From NCBI GenBank assembly GCA_024516035.1, contig CM044956.1, forward strand, positions 6,126,111-6,190,110: a stretch of 64,000 bases of DNA, read 5' to 3'. How positions within the stretch are numbered: position 1 is the stretch's first letter; each line of letters begins with the position of its first letter. Made by a program: the position numbers and the translations under genes. Origin of the DNA: Bactericera cockerelli. Taxonomy: Eukaryota; Arthropoda; Insecta; Hemiptera; Triozidae. This document shows positions 23,811 to 33,500 of the stretch, one piece after another. The notes under the pieces are model-generated. The model was not told where the DNA came from. It searched no databases and saw only the letters and a program-made list of their open reading frames with translations.

Positions 23811-24078
23811 TCGATGGCATGTTGAATACACCGGTTCCCTTCATAACACCGAAGTTAAGCGACATCTAGCGAGGTTAAGACTTGGATGGGTGACCATTCA
23901 AATTCTAATTCTCGTGACGCTGGCTTTTCCCGGCCTCACTCAGGCTGGGTGAGGTCAATGTGAGTAGCAGGTTTGTGAGTTTCCTGCGAATGGAGGGTAA
24001 AACCCCCGTCGTGATATGACCATGGCAGTTGAAAGCGACGTTAAACCCCACTTAAAAAAAAAAAAAAAAAAAAAGATC
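23811..24078 (+). repeat. 5S rRNA-derived SINE, family C, reference copy
   Basis: The first 110 bp or so look like a 5S rRNA gene: GCCAGCGTCGATGGCATGTT, GAATACACCGGTTCCCTTCA, ACACCGAAGTTAAGCGACAT and ACTTGGATGGGTGACC are all in the right order. This segment would carry the internal Pol III promoter. It is joined to a body (CAGGCTGGGTGAGGTCAATG ... GGAGGGTAAAACCCCCGTCG ... AAAGCGACGTTAAACCCC) and an A tail of about 18. It is not an intact 5S gene because the 3' part is replaced. Confidence 0.85.
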
Positions 24079-24095
24079 TCTCTCGACCACCTCTA

Positions 24096-24263
24096 TCTTT
24101 CCCATTTTGGTGCTGGGTCAAAACAAGAGCACTGGAAATCTTCCCTCAAAAACAACTGCAACCAAATTACGAACACAATTTTTCTAGGTTCAAGGGTTCG
24201 AACTCGCGGACCTTCCGCACAACAACCACTTACCATTCCTCTTACCCACTGAGCTAATCGTGT
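24096..24263 (-). repeat. tRNA-derived SINE, family H, diverged copy
   Basis: Contains TTTTGGTGCTGGGTCAAA, CAACTGCAACCAAATTACGA, a reversed B box (GGTTCGAACTCG) and ACCCACTGAGCTAATCG. Confidence 0.55.
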
Positions 24264-25074
24264 TGAAATTGTACTGCCGTCTCCTGAACACTTATTATTC
24301 ATTGGTTGCGATCGGACAAAATTTCTGACATGCATCTTCCACCTCCTCTTCACATCAACGGAGGCAAGGCCCTTCCCAAGGCTGCGCTAGTGTTAACAAA
24401 GGTCTCATATGAATATGAAAGAAAGCATGAGAGAGAATATTTTCAATGCTCCTCACGACTCACGAGGGGCGGGGAGTAAGTGGGGGTGGGGGGGGGGGTG
24501 TTGGGGGGGGGAGAAGGGGTGGGCGTAAAAGTTCGCATAAATCTTTTGTGTTGGGTACATTGTACAAGTTACAGGGCTGCTGTGTCGGCGGTTTTGATTC
24601 CACGCCGTATGTGAGCGTACTGACTCAAAAACTGAAAATTTAGTGCTGTGTCGTTGTTGCAAAAGTTTTTCACCTGGTGTGCCTTTTAAAGTTTCAGAGT
24701 TTCAAAAAAAAAGTTTCAAGTCACCTTGTAATTTTAAAATGCTCTATAAATCATTTTTTTTCAAGTGAATGTCTCATTAAATGTCTCTGTATGTTATTGG
24801 ATGTCTCGGTATGTCATGTCAAATAGGTAGGTACATAATTATGTCTCATGTATTTCTTCTGCTTATTTGTGATATGTCTCATGTATTACTTCTCTCTCTC
24901 TCACACATTATTTATCTGTCTCTGTATTCTACTATTTATGTAGGTCTGTCTCATGTATTTCTTCTTCTCATACAAAATAGGTGCTTAAGTCTATATTAAG
25001 CTTTTGATCTTGTGGCTATGAAATAGTCCAGAAGACAATGAATTCTAGTGTTGTTAATTTTAATTATTATGTTT
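24264..25074. other. No gene seen; G-rich run
   Basis: 24,463-24,525 is strongly G-rich (GGGGTGGGGGGGGGGGTGTT). 24,770-24,980 has loose TATGTCTCATGTATTTCTTCT repeats. Frames here are not convincing. Confidence 0.4.
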
Positions 25075-25205
25075 TGCGTTTTTCATTTGTGTTTATCACA
25101 ATTACTCAACTTGCCTTACTAAAAGTTGTCTATACTCGGGACTCGAATCCCGATCTTCTGGTTACAAGTTTGCGGTCGTATTGATGGAATCACTGAGGTC
25201 TGTGA
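25075..25205 (-). repeat. tRNA-derived SINE, family F, diverged copy
   Basis: CATTTGTGTTTATCACAATT ... ACTCAACTTGCCTTACTAAA ... GGGACTCGAATCCCGATCTT, ending in a degraded head. Confidence 0.4.
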
Positions 25206-25308
25206 ATGTCGCAAAGTTCCTTTTGTGTTTCAGCAACCTATGTTTTGCCATTCTCGATATATGAAGAGCTGTTATTGAATCAATTTTTGCTTTTCAGAAT
25301 TATTCTTA

Positions 25309-25519
25309 GGGCCGATTTATAAATCAGGATTAGATTTTTCGCAATTTATAGTTTCAACTATTTTTATTGCACAATTCTTGCTCTCTCGATTTCTCCCCGG
25401 ATCACTCACGCCCTCTGGTGGCAATTTCAACCAATCACAGCGCATTTATATCAGCTGCTAAGTGATAGTGGCTTGGATTACAAATCTTAGATATTTAATC
25501 CTGTTTCATAAATTGGGCC
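25309..25519. mobile_element. MITE, 211 bp, TTA target duplication
   Basis: The terminal repeats GGGCCGATTTATAAATCAGG and GGCCCAATTTATGAAACAGG (right end read inward) are flanked by TTA on both sides (25,306-08, 25,520-22). This fits a PIF/Harbinger-type MITE. It lies 30 bp left of the Polinton target site. Confidence 0.7.
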
Positions 25520-25549
25520 TTATTCTCTACTTTACGGGGGCTTTTTATA

Positions 25550-25555
25550 GGTTAG
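25550..25555. repeat. Polinton target-site duplication, left
   Basis: GGTTAG immediately before the left terminal repeat. The same six bases follow the right end at 43,039-43,044. Polintons characteristically make 6-bp duplications. Confidence 0.95.
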
Positions 25556-26191
25556 AGTAGTGTATAAAACATGGGTCTCATGCAATAACAACTAATGGCT
25601 GTAAAATCCAAACGGCTGAAGTTGGTTTGCTGAAATATATATTTTTGGAACCGCCTCGACGACCGGCATCTTTTGGTACCACTTCCACCCCCCCAGCTTA
25701 ATTTCAGCCCCCCCTAGGGCAGTTTATGTGTTTTGTTGAATTTACGCAATAGTGGGAATCGAAGTGTTGACCTGTAGACTCTGAGAACTGATATTTCATT
25801 GTTATATTTGGGATTCGAACCATAGACCTGTGGATTTGCAGCCTTAGCGATTGACATTAAATTACAAAGACCAAGTGTGTGTTCAATTCAGTGTCCAAGT
25901 TGAAGCGATATTATTTGTACAACAACAAAAAAAAACCTCCGACATTTTTGGGATTCGAACCATAGACCTGTGAACTGTCGGCATAATATTATTTCGTCAA
26001 ATGCTAATTTATTCATAGCTAGAAAAGCTAACTAAAGGTCTTTATCAGTTCTAACATTGCAACTAAATTCTTCTTATCTCCTCAGGTAGACAGGCTTAGG
26101 TCATATGATGTTTGACCCCAGCCATTTCATACTGGGTGGATTTAGTCAAAATATACAGGATGGTTGTAGATCTTATTTATTTATTCTTTTT
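25556..26191 (+). repeat. Polinton left terminal inverted repeat
   Basis: About 636 bp, the reverse complement of 42,408-43,038. It carries two perfect tRNA-type box B sequences in reverse (GGGATTCGAACC at 25,810 and 25,950) plus a weaker one near 25,755, and a run of nine A. The stop codon of the first minus-strand gene lies inside it. Confidence 0.95.
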
Positions 26192-26582
26192 TGCATATAA
26201 CTTTACTTTTTATTATGATGAAAAGGAGAATAACACTCATCAATATTATGATTATAGTTGGAATGAACCAATTTCTTTCTTCTTCTTTTGAGTTATTTTC
26301 AATGGTTGTACATAATGTTTCCAAGGCAGACAGGAAATTAATGGAATAATTATTACCCATCAAGTACTCTGTGCAATTGAATACATTGGATGATGAAATT
26401 TCAGTACAATCATCGTAAGTTAACTTTAAATGTCTTGCTTTTGATTCCCAACTGTGCACATCATACTGATCCAGGAAAGAAACATTTTGAAAAATCAAAC
26501 ATCTCCTGATCAAGTACATTCCGTACTCACGAGCTGCCAGCAGTATCTGGGTAGCAACATTACTATTCTCATGTTGAAACAT
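26181..26582 (-). CDS. Small single-pass membrane protein of the Polinton
   Basis: A 133-aa protein I do not recognise. The first 105 residues have scattered cysteines and sequons (NCT, NYS). A 22-residue hydrophobic segment (about 105-127) and a short basic tail KSKVICKKE follow, so it looks like the end of a type I membrane protein with the bulk outside. There is no obvious signal peptide, so an upstream exon or internal topology signal may be missing. It is the outermost left gene, divergent from the 137-aa gene, and its stop codon lies in the terminal repeat. Possible roles are virion membrane or host-cell interaction, but that is only inference. Confidence 0.55.
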   Translation of the reverse strand: MFQHENSNVATQILLAAREYGMYLIRRCLIFQNVSFLDQYDVHSWESKARHLKLTYDDCTEISSSNVFNCTEYLMGNNYSINFLSALETLCTTIENNSKEEERNWFIPTIIIILMSVILLFIIIKSKVICKKE

Positions 26583-26775
26583 GTTTTAAGGCCTAGTCGG
26601 TTTATTTCACCAGTATTTATAGTGTTAATCCACCCAGTATTATATGATTAACCGTTACAAAAGATAAGATAAGAAAATCCAAGGTGACTTTGAATGTCTA
26701 AGCTTGGAAATCAGTTGAAAAGTTAGTGACCTCAAGTGCGGTTCGCGAATTTTAGTTCGTTTTTTTATATCTATA
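26583..26775. promoter_or_regulatory. Divergent intergenic region, probable promoters
   Basis: A 193-bp gap between two divergent genes. It contains AATCCACCCAGTAT, a 14-bp match to the inner part of the terminal repeat, and AT-rich stretches (GTTTTTTTATATCTATA just before the right-hand ATG). A shared bidirectional promoter is inferred from the arrangement only. Confidence 0.35.
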
Positions 26776-27189
26776 ATGGTTTGTAAAATTGATGGATGCC
26801 AATGTCAAAAACAAGACATACCAATTCATTTGATGTATTGGCTAACCCACCATGGAATCGATATCCGTCCGCTCTTCCAGAAACCCTATATTGGTAAGAA
26901 AAAAAAACCCACCATCCCAACTAATAATGATCTAAATACCGTCAATGAAGCAACCTATAACTTTGTACCAGTCGATAATGGAGGAAATGTTTTGGAAGAA
27001 TTTTTATTCGAAATGCCAAACTTGGAGCAGGAGAGAGTTTTACAACCTCAAACTACAACAGCAACAACAAGTAGTAACTTGGAGCAGGAGAGAGTTTTGC
27101 AACCTCAAACTACAACAGCAACAACAAGTAGTAGTAACGTCAAAAGAAGTGTCCCCTACAAAGTGCCCACAAGGAGAGGATATAAATAG
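26776..27189 (+). CDS. Unknown 137-aa protein with a duplicated 19-residue segment
   Basis: I do not recognise this protein. The first third is ordered-looking, with a Cys cluster (C3, C8, C10) and a basic patch. The C-terminal third contains two tandem copies of a 19-residue segment starting NLEQERVLQ and ending in a Thr/Ser-rich stretch, encoded by a 57-bp direct repeat (27,019-27,075 and 27,076-27,132), followed by a basic end. It opens a three-gene plus-strand group with the coiled-coil protein and integrase, with 27 nt to the next ATG. The repeat suggests a disordered linker or multivalent binding segment. Expression is uncertain. Confidence 0.55.
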   Translation: MVCKIDGCQCQKQDIPIHLMYWLTHHGIDIRPLFQKPYIGKKKKPTIPTNNDLNTVNEATYNFVPVDNGGNVLEEFLFEMPNLEQERVLQPQTTTATTSSNLEQERVLQPQTTTATTSSSNVKRSVPYKVPTRRGYK

Positions 27190-27216
27190 TTTGTATGCAG
27201 AATCAAACAATTAGTT

Positions 27217-28512
27217 ATGAAGAATCATCCGGTAAACTATTTTGGTGAGAGTGAGCTCCATCATGTCATAAGACGAGCATTAAAAAGACATAACATTCAA
27301 GAACAACAACAACCTGAAGAGAAAAAAAAATCCAAAAATGAAATTGAAAGTCAAACTGAGAAGGAAGTAAAGAAATTTATGAGAGAATTTCCTCGTCAAT
27401 CACATGTTCAGAAGTTGATATCTTACTTTGTTGAAAGAAAAACATTTGACAATTTATCACTTTACGTCAGTAAGAATAATTTTCTACCAATAGATGTGGC
27501 AAGTAAAACTTATTTGAAACAGAAAACCTTTTCCGAATACAAAACAATCAATGATAAAAATGTGAATGACGTGAAATCAGCATTAGACGAAGTGAAACAA
27601 GACAGAAAACAGGATAATGAGATTTTTCAATCAACATTTACATTGAAAAAAACATTTGATGACTACATTGTTGAGGCTGGAGTAAAAGAACAGAAGATCA
27701 ATGTGGACCTTAACAAGGTGAAAGAAGATCTTTCGAAACGGATACTGGAGTTGGATAATAAGTTTACGCCTCTTTTGGAACTAAAAAATACAGTAAATGC
27801 ACATTATAAACAATTTCATAGTTTGACTGACGCATTGAGAAAAGATCTGAATACTTTAGACAAAAAAGCTCTATACGCAACAACATTTTACAACTATAGA
27901 AAAAGTCATGAGTCTGATTTCAAGGATATTGTTAGTGCAAAAGAAAAAAGTTTGAAAACTGAAGTGACTAAAATGATTAAATCATCGCTGTCAGTTCATG
28001 AAACAGAATTTAAAACAAAAGTTGATGAAGAGAAAGCAAAAATTCGAAGTGAACTATCGACTATGTTTACTGAGAATTTCAATAATTTCCTTCTTCAAGA
28101 GTTGAATAAAAAGAAATTTTTACAACAGTTGCGAAATAATTTACTTACTAGAATCAATACTGAGAAAATATTGTCAGCATTTCTTTCATGTTGGAGTGAA
28201 GGCGGTGAAATCACGGATGACATTTTAGAAAAAGTTATAACTCAACTTCGCAACGAAATAATGGAGAAAATGAATGTGGAAATAACCTCTATAAAAGAAC
28301 AAATTAAGATCTCGAATGAGACAATTGAAAACTACATCAAGTTGAATATAGTTGAAGAGTTGGACAGTGGTATAGGTTTGAAAATTAAAAATCTCATTTT
28401 TGAACCTCTCTTGTATGAGAAATTGGAGCCTCTTGTAAAATCAAAAACACCGAAAAAACCCATTGGTGAAGTTGAAGAAAAAGCGTCTATTCTTCCCACT
28501 CCAGTAGTATAA
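27217..28512 (+). CDS. Large coiled-coil protein upstream of integrase
   Basis: A 431-aa protein that is almost entirely helical and highly charged, with Lys/Glu-rich heptad-like runs from about residue 100 to 380 and no enzyme motif. Coiled-coil genes are a recurrent part of Polintons, and I place it there by position and composition only. Its TAA overlaps the integrase ATG by one base (TAATG at 28,510-28,514), so the two are probably made from one transcript by reinitiation, or from separate messages. It could be a scaffold or minor virion protein, or act with the integrase. The function is not known. Confidence 0.65.
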   Translation: MKNHPVNYFGESELHHVIRRALKRHNIQEQQQPEEKKKSKNEIESQTEKEVKKFMREFPRQSHVQKLISYFVERKTFDNLSLYVSKNNFLPIDVASKTYLKQKTFSEYKTINDKNVNDVKSALDEVKQDRKQDNEIFQSTFTLKKTFDDYIVEAGVKEQKINVDLNKVKEDLSKRILELDNKFTPLLELKNTVNAHYKQFHSLTDALRKDLNTLDKKALYATTFYNYRKSHESDFKDIVSAKEKSLKTEVTKMIKSSLSVHETEFKTKVDEEKAKIRSELSTMFTENFNNFLLQELNKKKFLQQLRNNLLTRINTEKILSAFLSCWSEGGEITDDILEKVITQLRNEIMEKMNVEITSIKEQIKISNETIENYIKLNIVEELDSGIGLKIKNLIFEPLLYEKLEPLVKSKTPKKPIGEVEEKASILPTPVV

Positions 28513-29459
28513 TGTCAAAACGTGATTTGGTTTTGGAGTTACATCGTCCGGCTAGAAAATTGTTTCCCCACCGGAGAACTCTACTTCGAAATATTCATGA
28601 TCTTTACCAAGCTGATTTGGTGGAAATGATTCCTTATGCTAAAGAAAATAATGGATATAAATACATACTTACCTGTATCAACTGTTTCTCCAAGGTTTCT
28701 TATTGTGCACCATTGAAAAACAAAACAAGTGCTGAAGTTGCCAAACAGATGGAAAAGTATGTTCTAGAAAAGCTTAAACCCGCTATGATCCCAACCCACT
28801 TGCAAACGGATGCTGGCAAAGAATTTTTTGGTCGTCCATTCCGTGAACTAATGCAAAAATACAACATTAATCACTACGCTACATTTTCCCCCACGAAAGC
28901 TGCCATTGTAGAGCGTTTTAATCGAACGTTGAAAAGCAAAATGTGGATTGAATTCAATTACCTTGGCTCGTACAGATGGTTGGACATTTTGTCAACTCTT
29001 GTGTCTACCTATAATGCCACCAAGCATCGTTCTATTGGAATGGCCCCTCAAGATGTGAACGTGAAAAATCAGAGTCTCATAGCTTTACGTTTGAATAAAC
29101 CCAAACAAGTTATAGCCAATAGTAAGACTAGTAAATTTAAACTAGGTGATCTTGTACGTATTTCCAAAGTGAAACATTTGTTTCAAAAAGGTTACGAAGC
29201 CAACTGGAGTTATGAGGTATTTAGAGTGGTCAAGGTGGGCAGTACTTTTCCCAGGGTATATCACCTAGAAGATTTACATGGGAAACCAATATCTGGTGGT
29301 TTCTACGAACAAGAGCTACTCAAAACCTCATACCCAGATGTATATCTTGTAGAAAAGGTTCTCCAACGTAAAGGCAATAAGGTTTTGGTAAAATATTTAG
29401 GCTTTGGTCCAGAGGAAAATCAATGGATTCCCACCACCTCTCTTCTACTGCAGAATTAG
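28512..29459 (+). CDS. INT: Retroviral-type integrase with C-terminal chromodomain
   Basis: A 315-aa DDE integrase that would insert the linear element into host DNA with a 6-bp stagger, as the GGTTAG duplication shows. The catalytic triad is visible: D35 (QADLVEM), D100 (LQTDAGKEF) and E134 (AAIVERFNRTL), with 33 residues between the last two. The N-terminal HRPARKLFPHRR segment is typical of Polinton integrases. There is no upstream HHCC zinc domain. A chromodomain occupies about 278-315 (YLVEKVLQRK ... VKYLGFGPEENQWIP), which may guide insertion to particular chromatin. The start is fixed by the one-base overlap with the coiled-coil gene. It is convergent with the minus-strand block. Confidence 0.95.
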   Translation: MSKRDLVLELHRPARKLFPHRRTLLRNIHDLYQADLVEMIPYAKENNGYKYILTCINCFSKVSYCAPLKNKTSAEVAKQMEKYVLEKLKPAMIPTHLQTDAGKEFFGRPFRELMQKYNINHYATFSPTKAAIVERFNRTLKSKMWIEFNYLGSYRWLDILSTLVSTYNATKHRSIGMAPQDVNVKNQSLIALRLNKPKQVIANSKTSKFKLGDLVRISKVKHLFQKGYEANWSYEVFRVVKVGSTFPRVYHLEDLHGKPISGGFYEQELLKTSYPDVYLVEKVLQRKGNKVLVKYLGFGPEENQWIPTTSLLLQN

Positions 29460-29694
29460 GAGGAGAAAAAAATGAAAATGAAAACAGAAATATTATATGT
29501 AGTTAATTGTAACTTAATTTTAAATTTTTCTATATTGTTATTATTATGAAAATACACATATATGTACAAAAAAGTTTGAGTGATAAAATACATGTTTTTA
29601 TTTATTTATCTAAACATAATAGAAATAGGCATGAGAAATCAGAAAATATACATTTATAACTGGGTATGGAAAAAAACAAATAAGAGAGAAAACA
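29460..29694. terminator. Convergent 3'-end region
   Basis: A 235-bp AT-rich gap between the integrase and the 231-aa gene, which face each other. TTTATT at 29,597-29,606 gives AATAAA on the minus strand, about 90 bp after the minus-strand stop. This would serve as a poly(A) signal for that gene. No AATAAA is obvious on the plus strand. Confidence 0.45.
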
Positions 29695-30390
29695 TTAATT
29701 TACAGTGTCGTATCCACTATCATTACAAATATATTTCTTAAAATAAGGGTTCTGTACAATATGAGGCGCTAGTCGGTAGGAATTATTTTCCAAAGTATCT
29801 TGACCAAGAGCGTAAATGAAAAAATTTACAGGTAAAAAGTATAAATCTCTCGGTCTCAACAAGAAGAAACCATATTCTTGAAATTTTCCAATCGCTTCAT
29901 TGGACAAGGTTAATGTATTTTTCAATAATTCACTCAACCAATGTTTCATGGCGATTACATTTATACTTGATACTGGAGGAAGAGGGTTTTGCAGAGACAA
30001 GTTAACTTTCAATAATTTCAAGTTGGGACAATCTAAATTTTCAATGTTGTAGCATAATTTTCTGGACAAAATAGAATTCAAATATTTTTCTTTTTCTAGA
30101 CCCTTGACAATGACTTCGGTTGCATTACACAAAGATGATCGAATAATATTCACTGCTTGATCATAATCAATGAAACCATCATCCCAATTCAAATGATGAT
30201 AATTTAGCGTAACATTAGCAGCTTCTCGTCTACGGAGTAAATTTAACTTGGTAAATTCATAGGGTGGTTTGAACACAAAATGTTGCACAAAGTCATTATC
30301 AAAAAGTTTACTGAATGAAAAACTCTTCACAATAACTTCTTTTTCATTGCCACGAAAAAACTGAATGTCAGCGATAAATGTATTTTCCAT
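29695..30390 (-). CDS. Unknown 231-aa Polinton-associated protein (possible RNase H-fold)
   Basis: Starts with an Asp-containing hydrophobic strand (FIADIQFFRG), then HFVFKPPYEF, a W-D-D/G-rich NYHHLNWDDG stretch (about 63-72), VIVKGLEKEKYL (93-104) and NLDCPNLKLL. From memory of the general pattern, this belongs to a family that recurs in insect Polinton-like elements and is usually left uncharacterised. The strand-Asp start and the mid-protein VKG segment make an exonuclease-like RNase H fold conceivable, but no full DEDD set is visible. It lies directly downstream of POLB on the same strand with a 145-bp gap, so it is probably co-transcribed or co-regulated with it. Confidence 0.6.
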   Translation of the reverse strand: MENTFIADIQFFRGNEKEVIVKSFSFSKLFDNDFVQHFVFKPPYEFTKLNLLRRREAANVTLNYHHLNWDDGFIDYDQAVNIIRSSLCNATEVIVKGLEKEKYLNSILSRKLCYNIENLDCPNLKLLKVNLSLQNPLPPVSSINVIAMKHWLSELLKNTLTLSNEAIGKFQEYGFFLLRPRDLYFLPVNFFIYALGQDTLENNSYRLAPHIVQNPYFKKYICNDSGYDTVN

Positions 30391-30535
30391 ATTTATTTAA
30401 AAAGAATAAAATTACTTTAGCGATATATTTGATGTCACTTGTTGGAGTGATAAACTAGTAATAGATATGAAAATACATGGGAGCATTGTTTTTATACTTA
30501 ACTTAAATCAAAGTAAAAAAAAAAAAAATATACAT

Positions 30536-33500
30536 TTATTCCAAATCCATTTCTGAAGACTCGTTCTGGAGGCTATAGTGACCAAACGGTAGGGTGTTAA
30601 TTTTATCAGTCATCAGAACACGTTTATCATCATAATTATTCAGAACAAGTTTGTTCTGCTTAATCGTTGATAGACAGTGATTTTTTGAAACTATGTTGTG
30701 AAAAGATTTGTAAAGTTGTATGTTTTCACGCATACACCTTTCAAAATCTTCAAACTTAATTTCACGCTCTGTGACATGTTTCTTAACACCCTTAGCCTTC
30801 TTTACAACTTTTCCCTCGTGAACTTGATACGAATAAAGTTTACTCGCAATGCCCACAAATTTTTTCAAAATTTTACCATCCAATTCATCTTTGAACTTTC
30901 CGAGTACCTTTTTATTTTGAATTGAAAATAATCGATGATTCGCCGGGTATGCACTTGTATCTAAATGTTCGGAAAGGCTCGAAAAGTCCTCGTATAAATC
31001 GTTTGTAAAAATTTGATAAAAAAATGAATCAGTGTCCATGTAGAGTAACCTTACATTCTCAGGATTGAATTTGGGTTGTACAATATCGTAATGAAATTGA
31101 TACATCAAGGTCTTACTGAGGTCGAGGACGCAAACCCCTGCAAAGATTGCTTTGTTAAATCGGATTTGCGTCTTCTTCATTGTAAAAAGAACGAGATTTT
31201 CTTTCAATATTTTAAAATCTTCGAAAAATGGACTTGAAATATGTTTTCTGGATAGTCTCCATTCTGTTTCTAACCGTACATTAATCCTTTTACGCACACC
31301 TTCGATTAATTTCCCGTAGAGGGCGTTGTTGGCCAATTTGAAGAAATCTTTGGCAAAATCATTGGTTGCATTTTTTCGATGCTCTGTATTCAGATTAATG
31401 TACGGAGCTAAATAGTTGCTTTGAGTGAATTTTATTCCTCTATGAATTTTTACAAGTTTCAGGCCATGCTCAAGAGCCTGTTTCAGGGTTAAATAATGAA
31501 CAACGTAATTATTTTTATTCTCCAAAGTGGTGAGCAGTTTGTGAGCATTGGACGATGGAGATTTCTTACTCTCACAGAGGAAAGGTAAATTCGAGTGTAG
31601 ATCATGCAATTCCTTGGGATATTCCACATCTACCTCAAAATAATAACCTACATCATCTTGTGGAGTAAGATCTAGAACGGTAATGTTATCAATTTCTTGT
31701 GGACTCAACCACTTGAAATCTTTCAAAGGAAGTTTCTGAATCATGCTGTAGCCATAGAGGTTATTGGCATCTAAATAGGTGAGATAGGAGGATTTCTCAG
31801 TTGAAATGAAATCGCTTCCCATATATTTATTGTTTGCCTCGGCGTACTTTTGAATACATTGGCAAATACCACCCCTAACCGCTTGTTCAAAAAACAGGTA
31901 CATGTCATAGTCCAACAAAAGTTCTATTTCAACTTCTGTTTTCTTAAGCATTGCGTCCATTGTAAGACCAGGCAGGGAGTAGTACCACACAGGATCTAAG
32001 CTGTATATATCGAGGGACAGAGTTCGGAATGATTCGAAAATATCTGCCAACAGGAGAACGTCAGTTTTCAGATAAATTTCCGAATATTCTTTCAAGTTTA
32101 AACACTTGAAATGTGTCCATACTTTCTGAGCATGATCATAATCTTCCTGAGTTACCAAACTATTTGTTAGAGAGGAATAAAATTCATCAAGAGGCGGCAG
32201 CTTATTATCTAACAGTTTACTATAACTATCGAGATATTCGTAACAAAAAATTCCTTTCCTAGTCAATAATTCGAAATCAATATCGGACTGAATATGTTTC
32301 CTTGTGTGTATGAATTTTTCTTTGGGTAGTGTTTTACTCAATTTGTCAAGACTGCTCGACAAAAACCGAAATGAATCAATGAATCGAACACTGAGATTGT
32401 CGCTAACTTTTTTTGAAAAGGAAACATATTTTTCCATTGAATTTGGAATTATATCGATTTTTTGACTGTCATAATTCAAACCATTTATGATTAAATGACT
32501 GTCGTAGCCTGAGAAGTTGTGTGCTACGACAGGAACAAATTTTTCGTTTCTAAATTTCAAGTTGCATTTATTGCAAAGGACCTTTCGAAGTCTTCCATCA
32601 CCATAGTGGTAATGGTCCCTTACTTTCTTCAATGTATCTGAAAAAGGTCTTTTGCAATGTTCACACTCGGTGGTTTCATTGAAACGTCGCCAATCATCGG
32701 GTGAAAGGTTGAGTGGAACTTGCTCTTTGTAAAACTCATCAATTTTTTTCACATCTTCAATCAACATCTTGAAAAATATTTCAACAACATCCTCATTTTC
32801 ATCTTTAGCCGTGTATGTAACCAACTTGTTTGTATTGGGTCCAATCACATAGTAGGAAAAAGAAAAAGGAATATGTTGTTGGGTGGTCAAAGTGTATGAA
32901 TCAATTGATGAGGGTTCACATGAGCTAACTTTTTTCAAAATGCACTCGAAATCTGTGTAAATAATAAAAGGAATTTTTTGTTCAAACTGAAAATGTTCAA
33001 ACTTTAAAATGTTTTTACCCGGTTCCGGCATAATGGCAACACAAGGAGTTTGTTTACCGCATAGATTTCTATGCTCCACCAATCTCGCCTCATTTCCGAA
33101 TGCGGTAAAACACATTTTACAGAAAAACCGGGTTACATAGTTTTTTTTTTTTTCTTTATAGTGAAATCTGGTTATAAAACCGTTGAAATTTTTTATGAGG
33201 GAATAATGATGCAAGCCTTTTTCATCACATGTTAATATTAAATCAACATGGATTGGCTTCTCCTCTTTGCAAACTTTCAGAATGAAAACATTCTTTTTCT
33301 TTTCTTCTTCTTCAGCACCAAGAACATTGATGGACATGAAGGAATTATTTTTTTCAAAACAAGTTACTTGCTTTAAACTTGTATTAGCAAGTATACCGTC
33401 AAAATTTAAAGTTTGAACATTTTCAATAGCGAGCTGAATACATTTCTTAAAACTATCAAGTCCATGCTCAAAGGTATGCAAATGTTTACTTCTCCGTAGA

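Noticed and set aside
23811..23925. Possible functional 5S rRNA gene
   Set aside because: The 3' part is replaced by the SINE body, and the same chimera recurs in other places with A tails.
25309..25555. MITE as part of the Polinton end
   Set aside because: It has its own inverted ends and TTA duplication and lies outside the GGTTAG duplication, so it is an independent neighbour.
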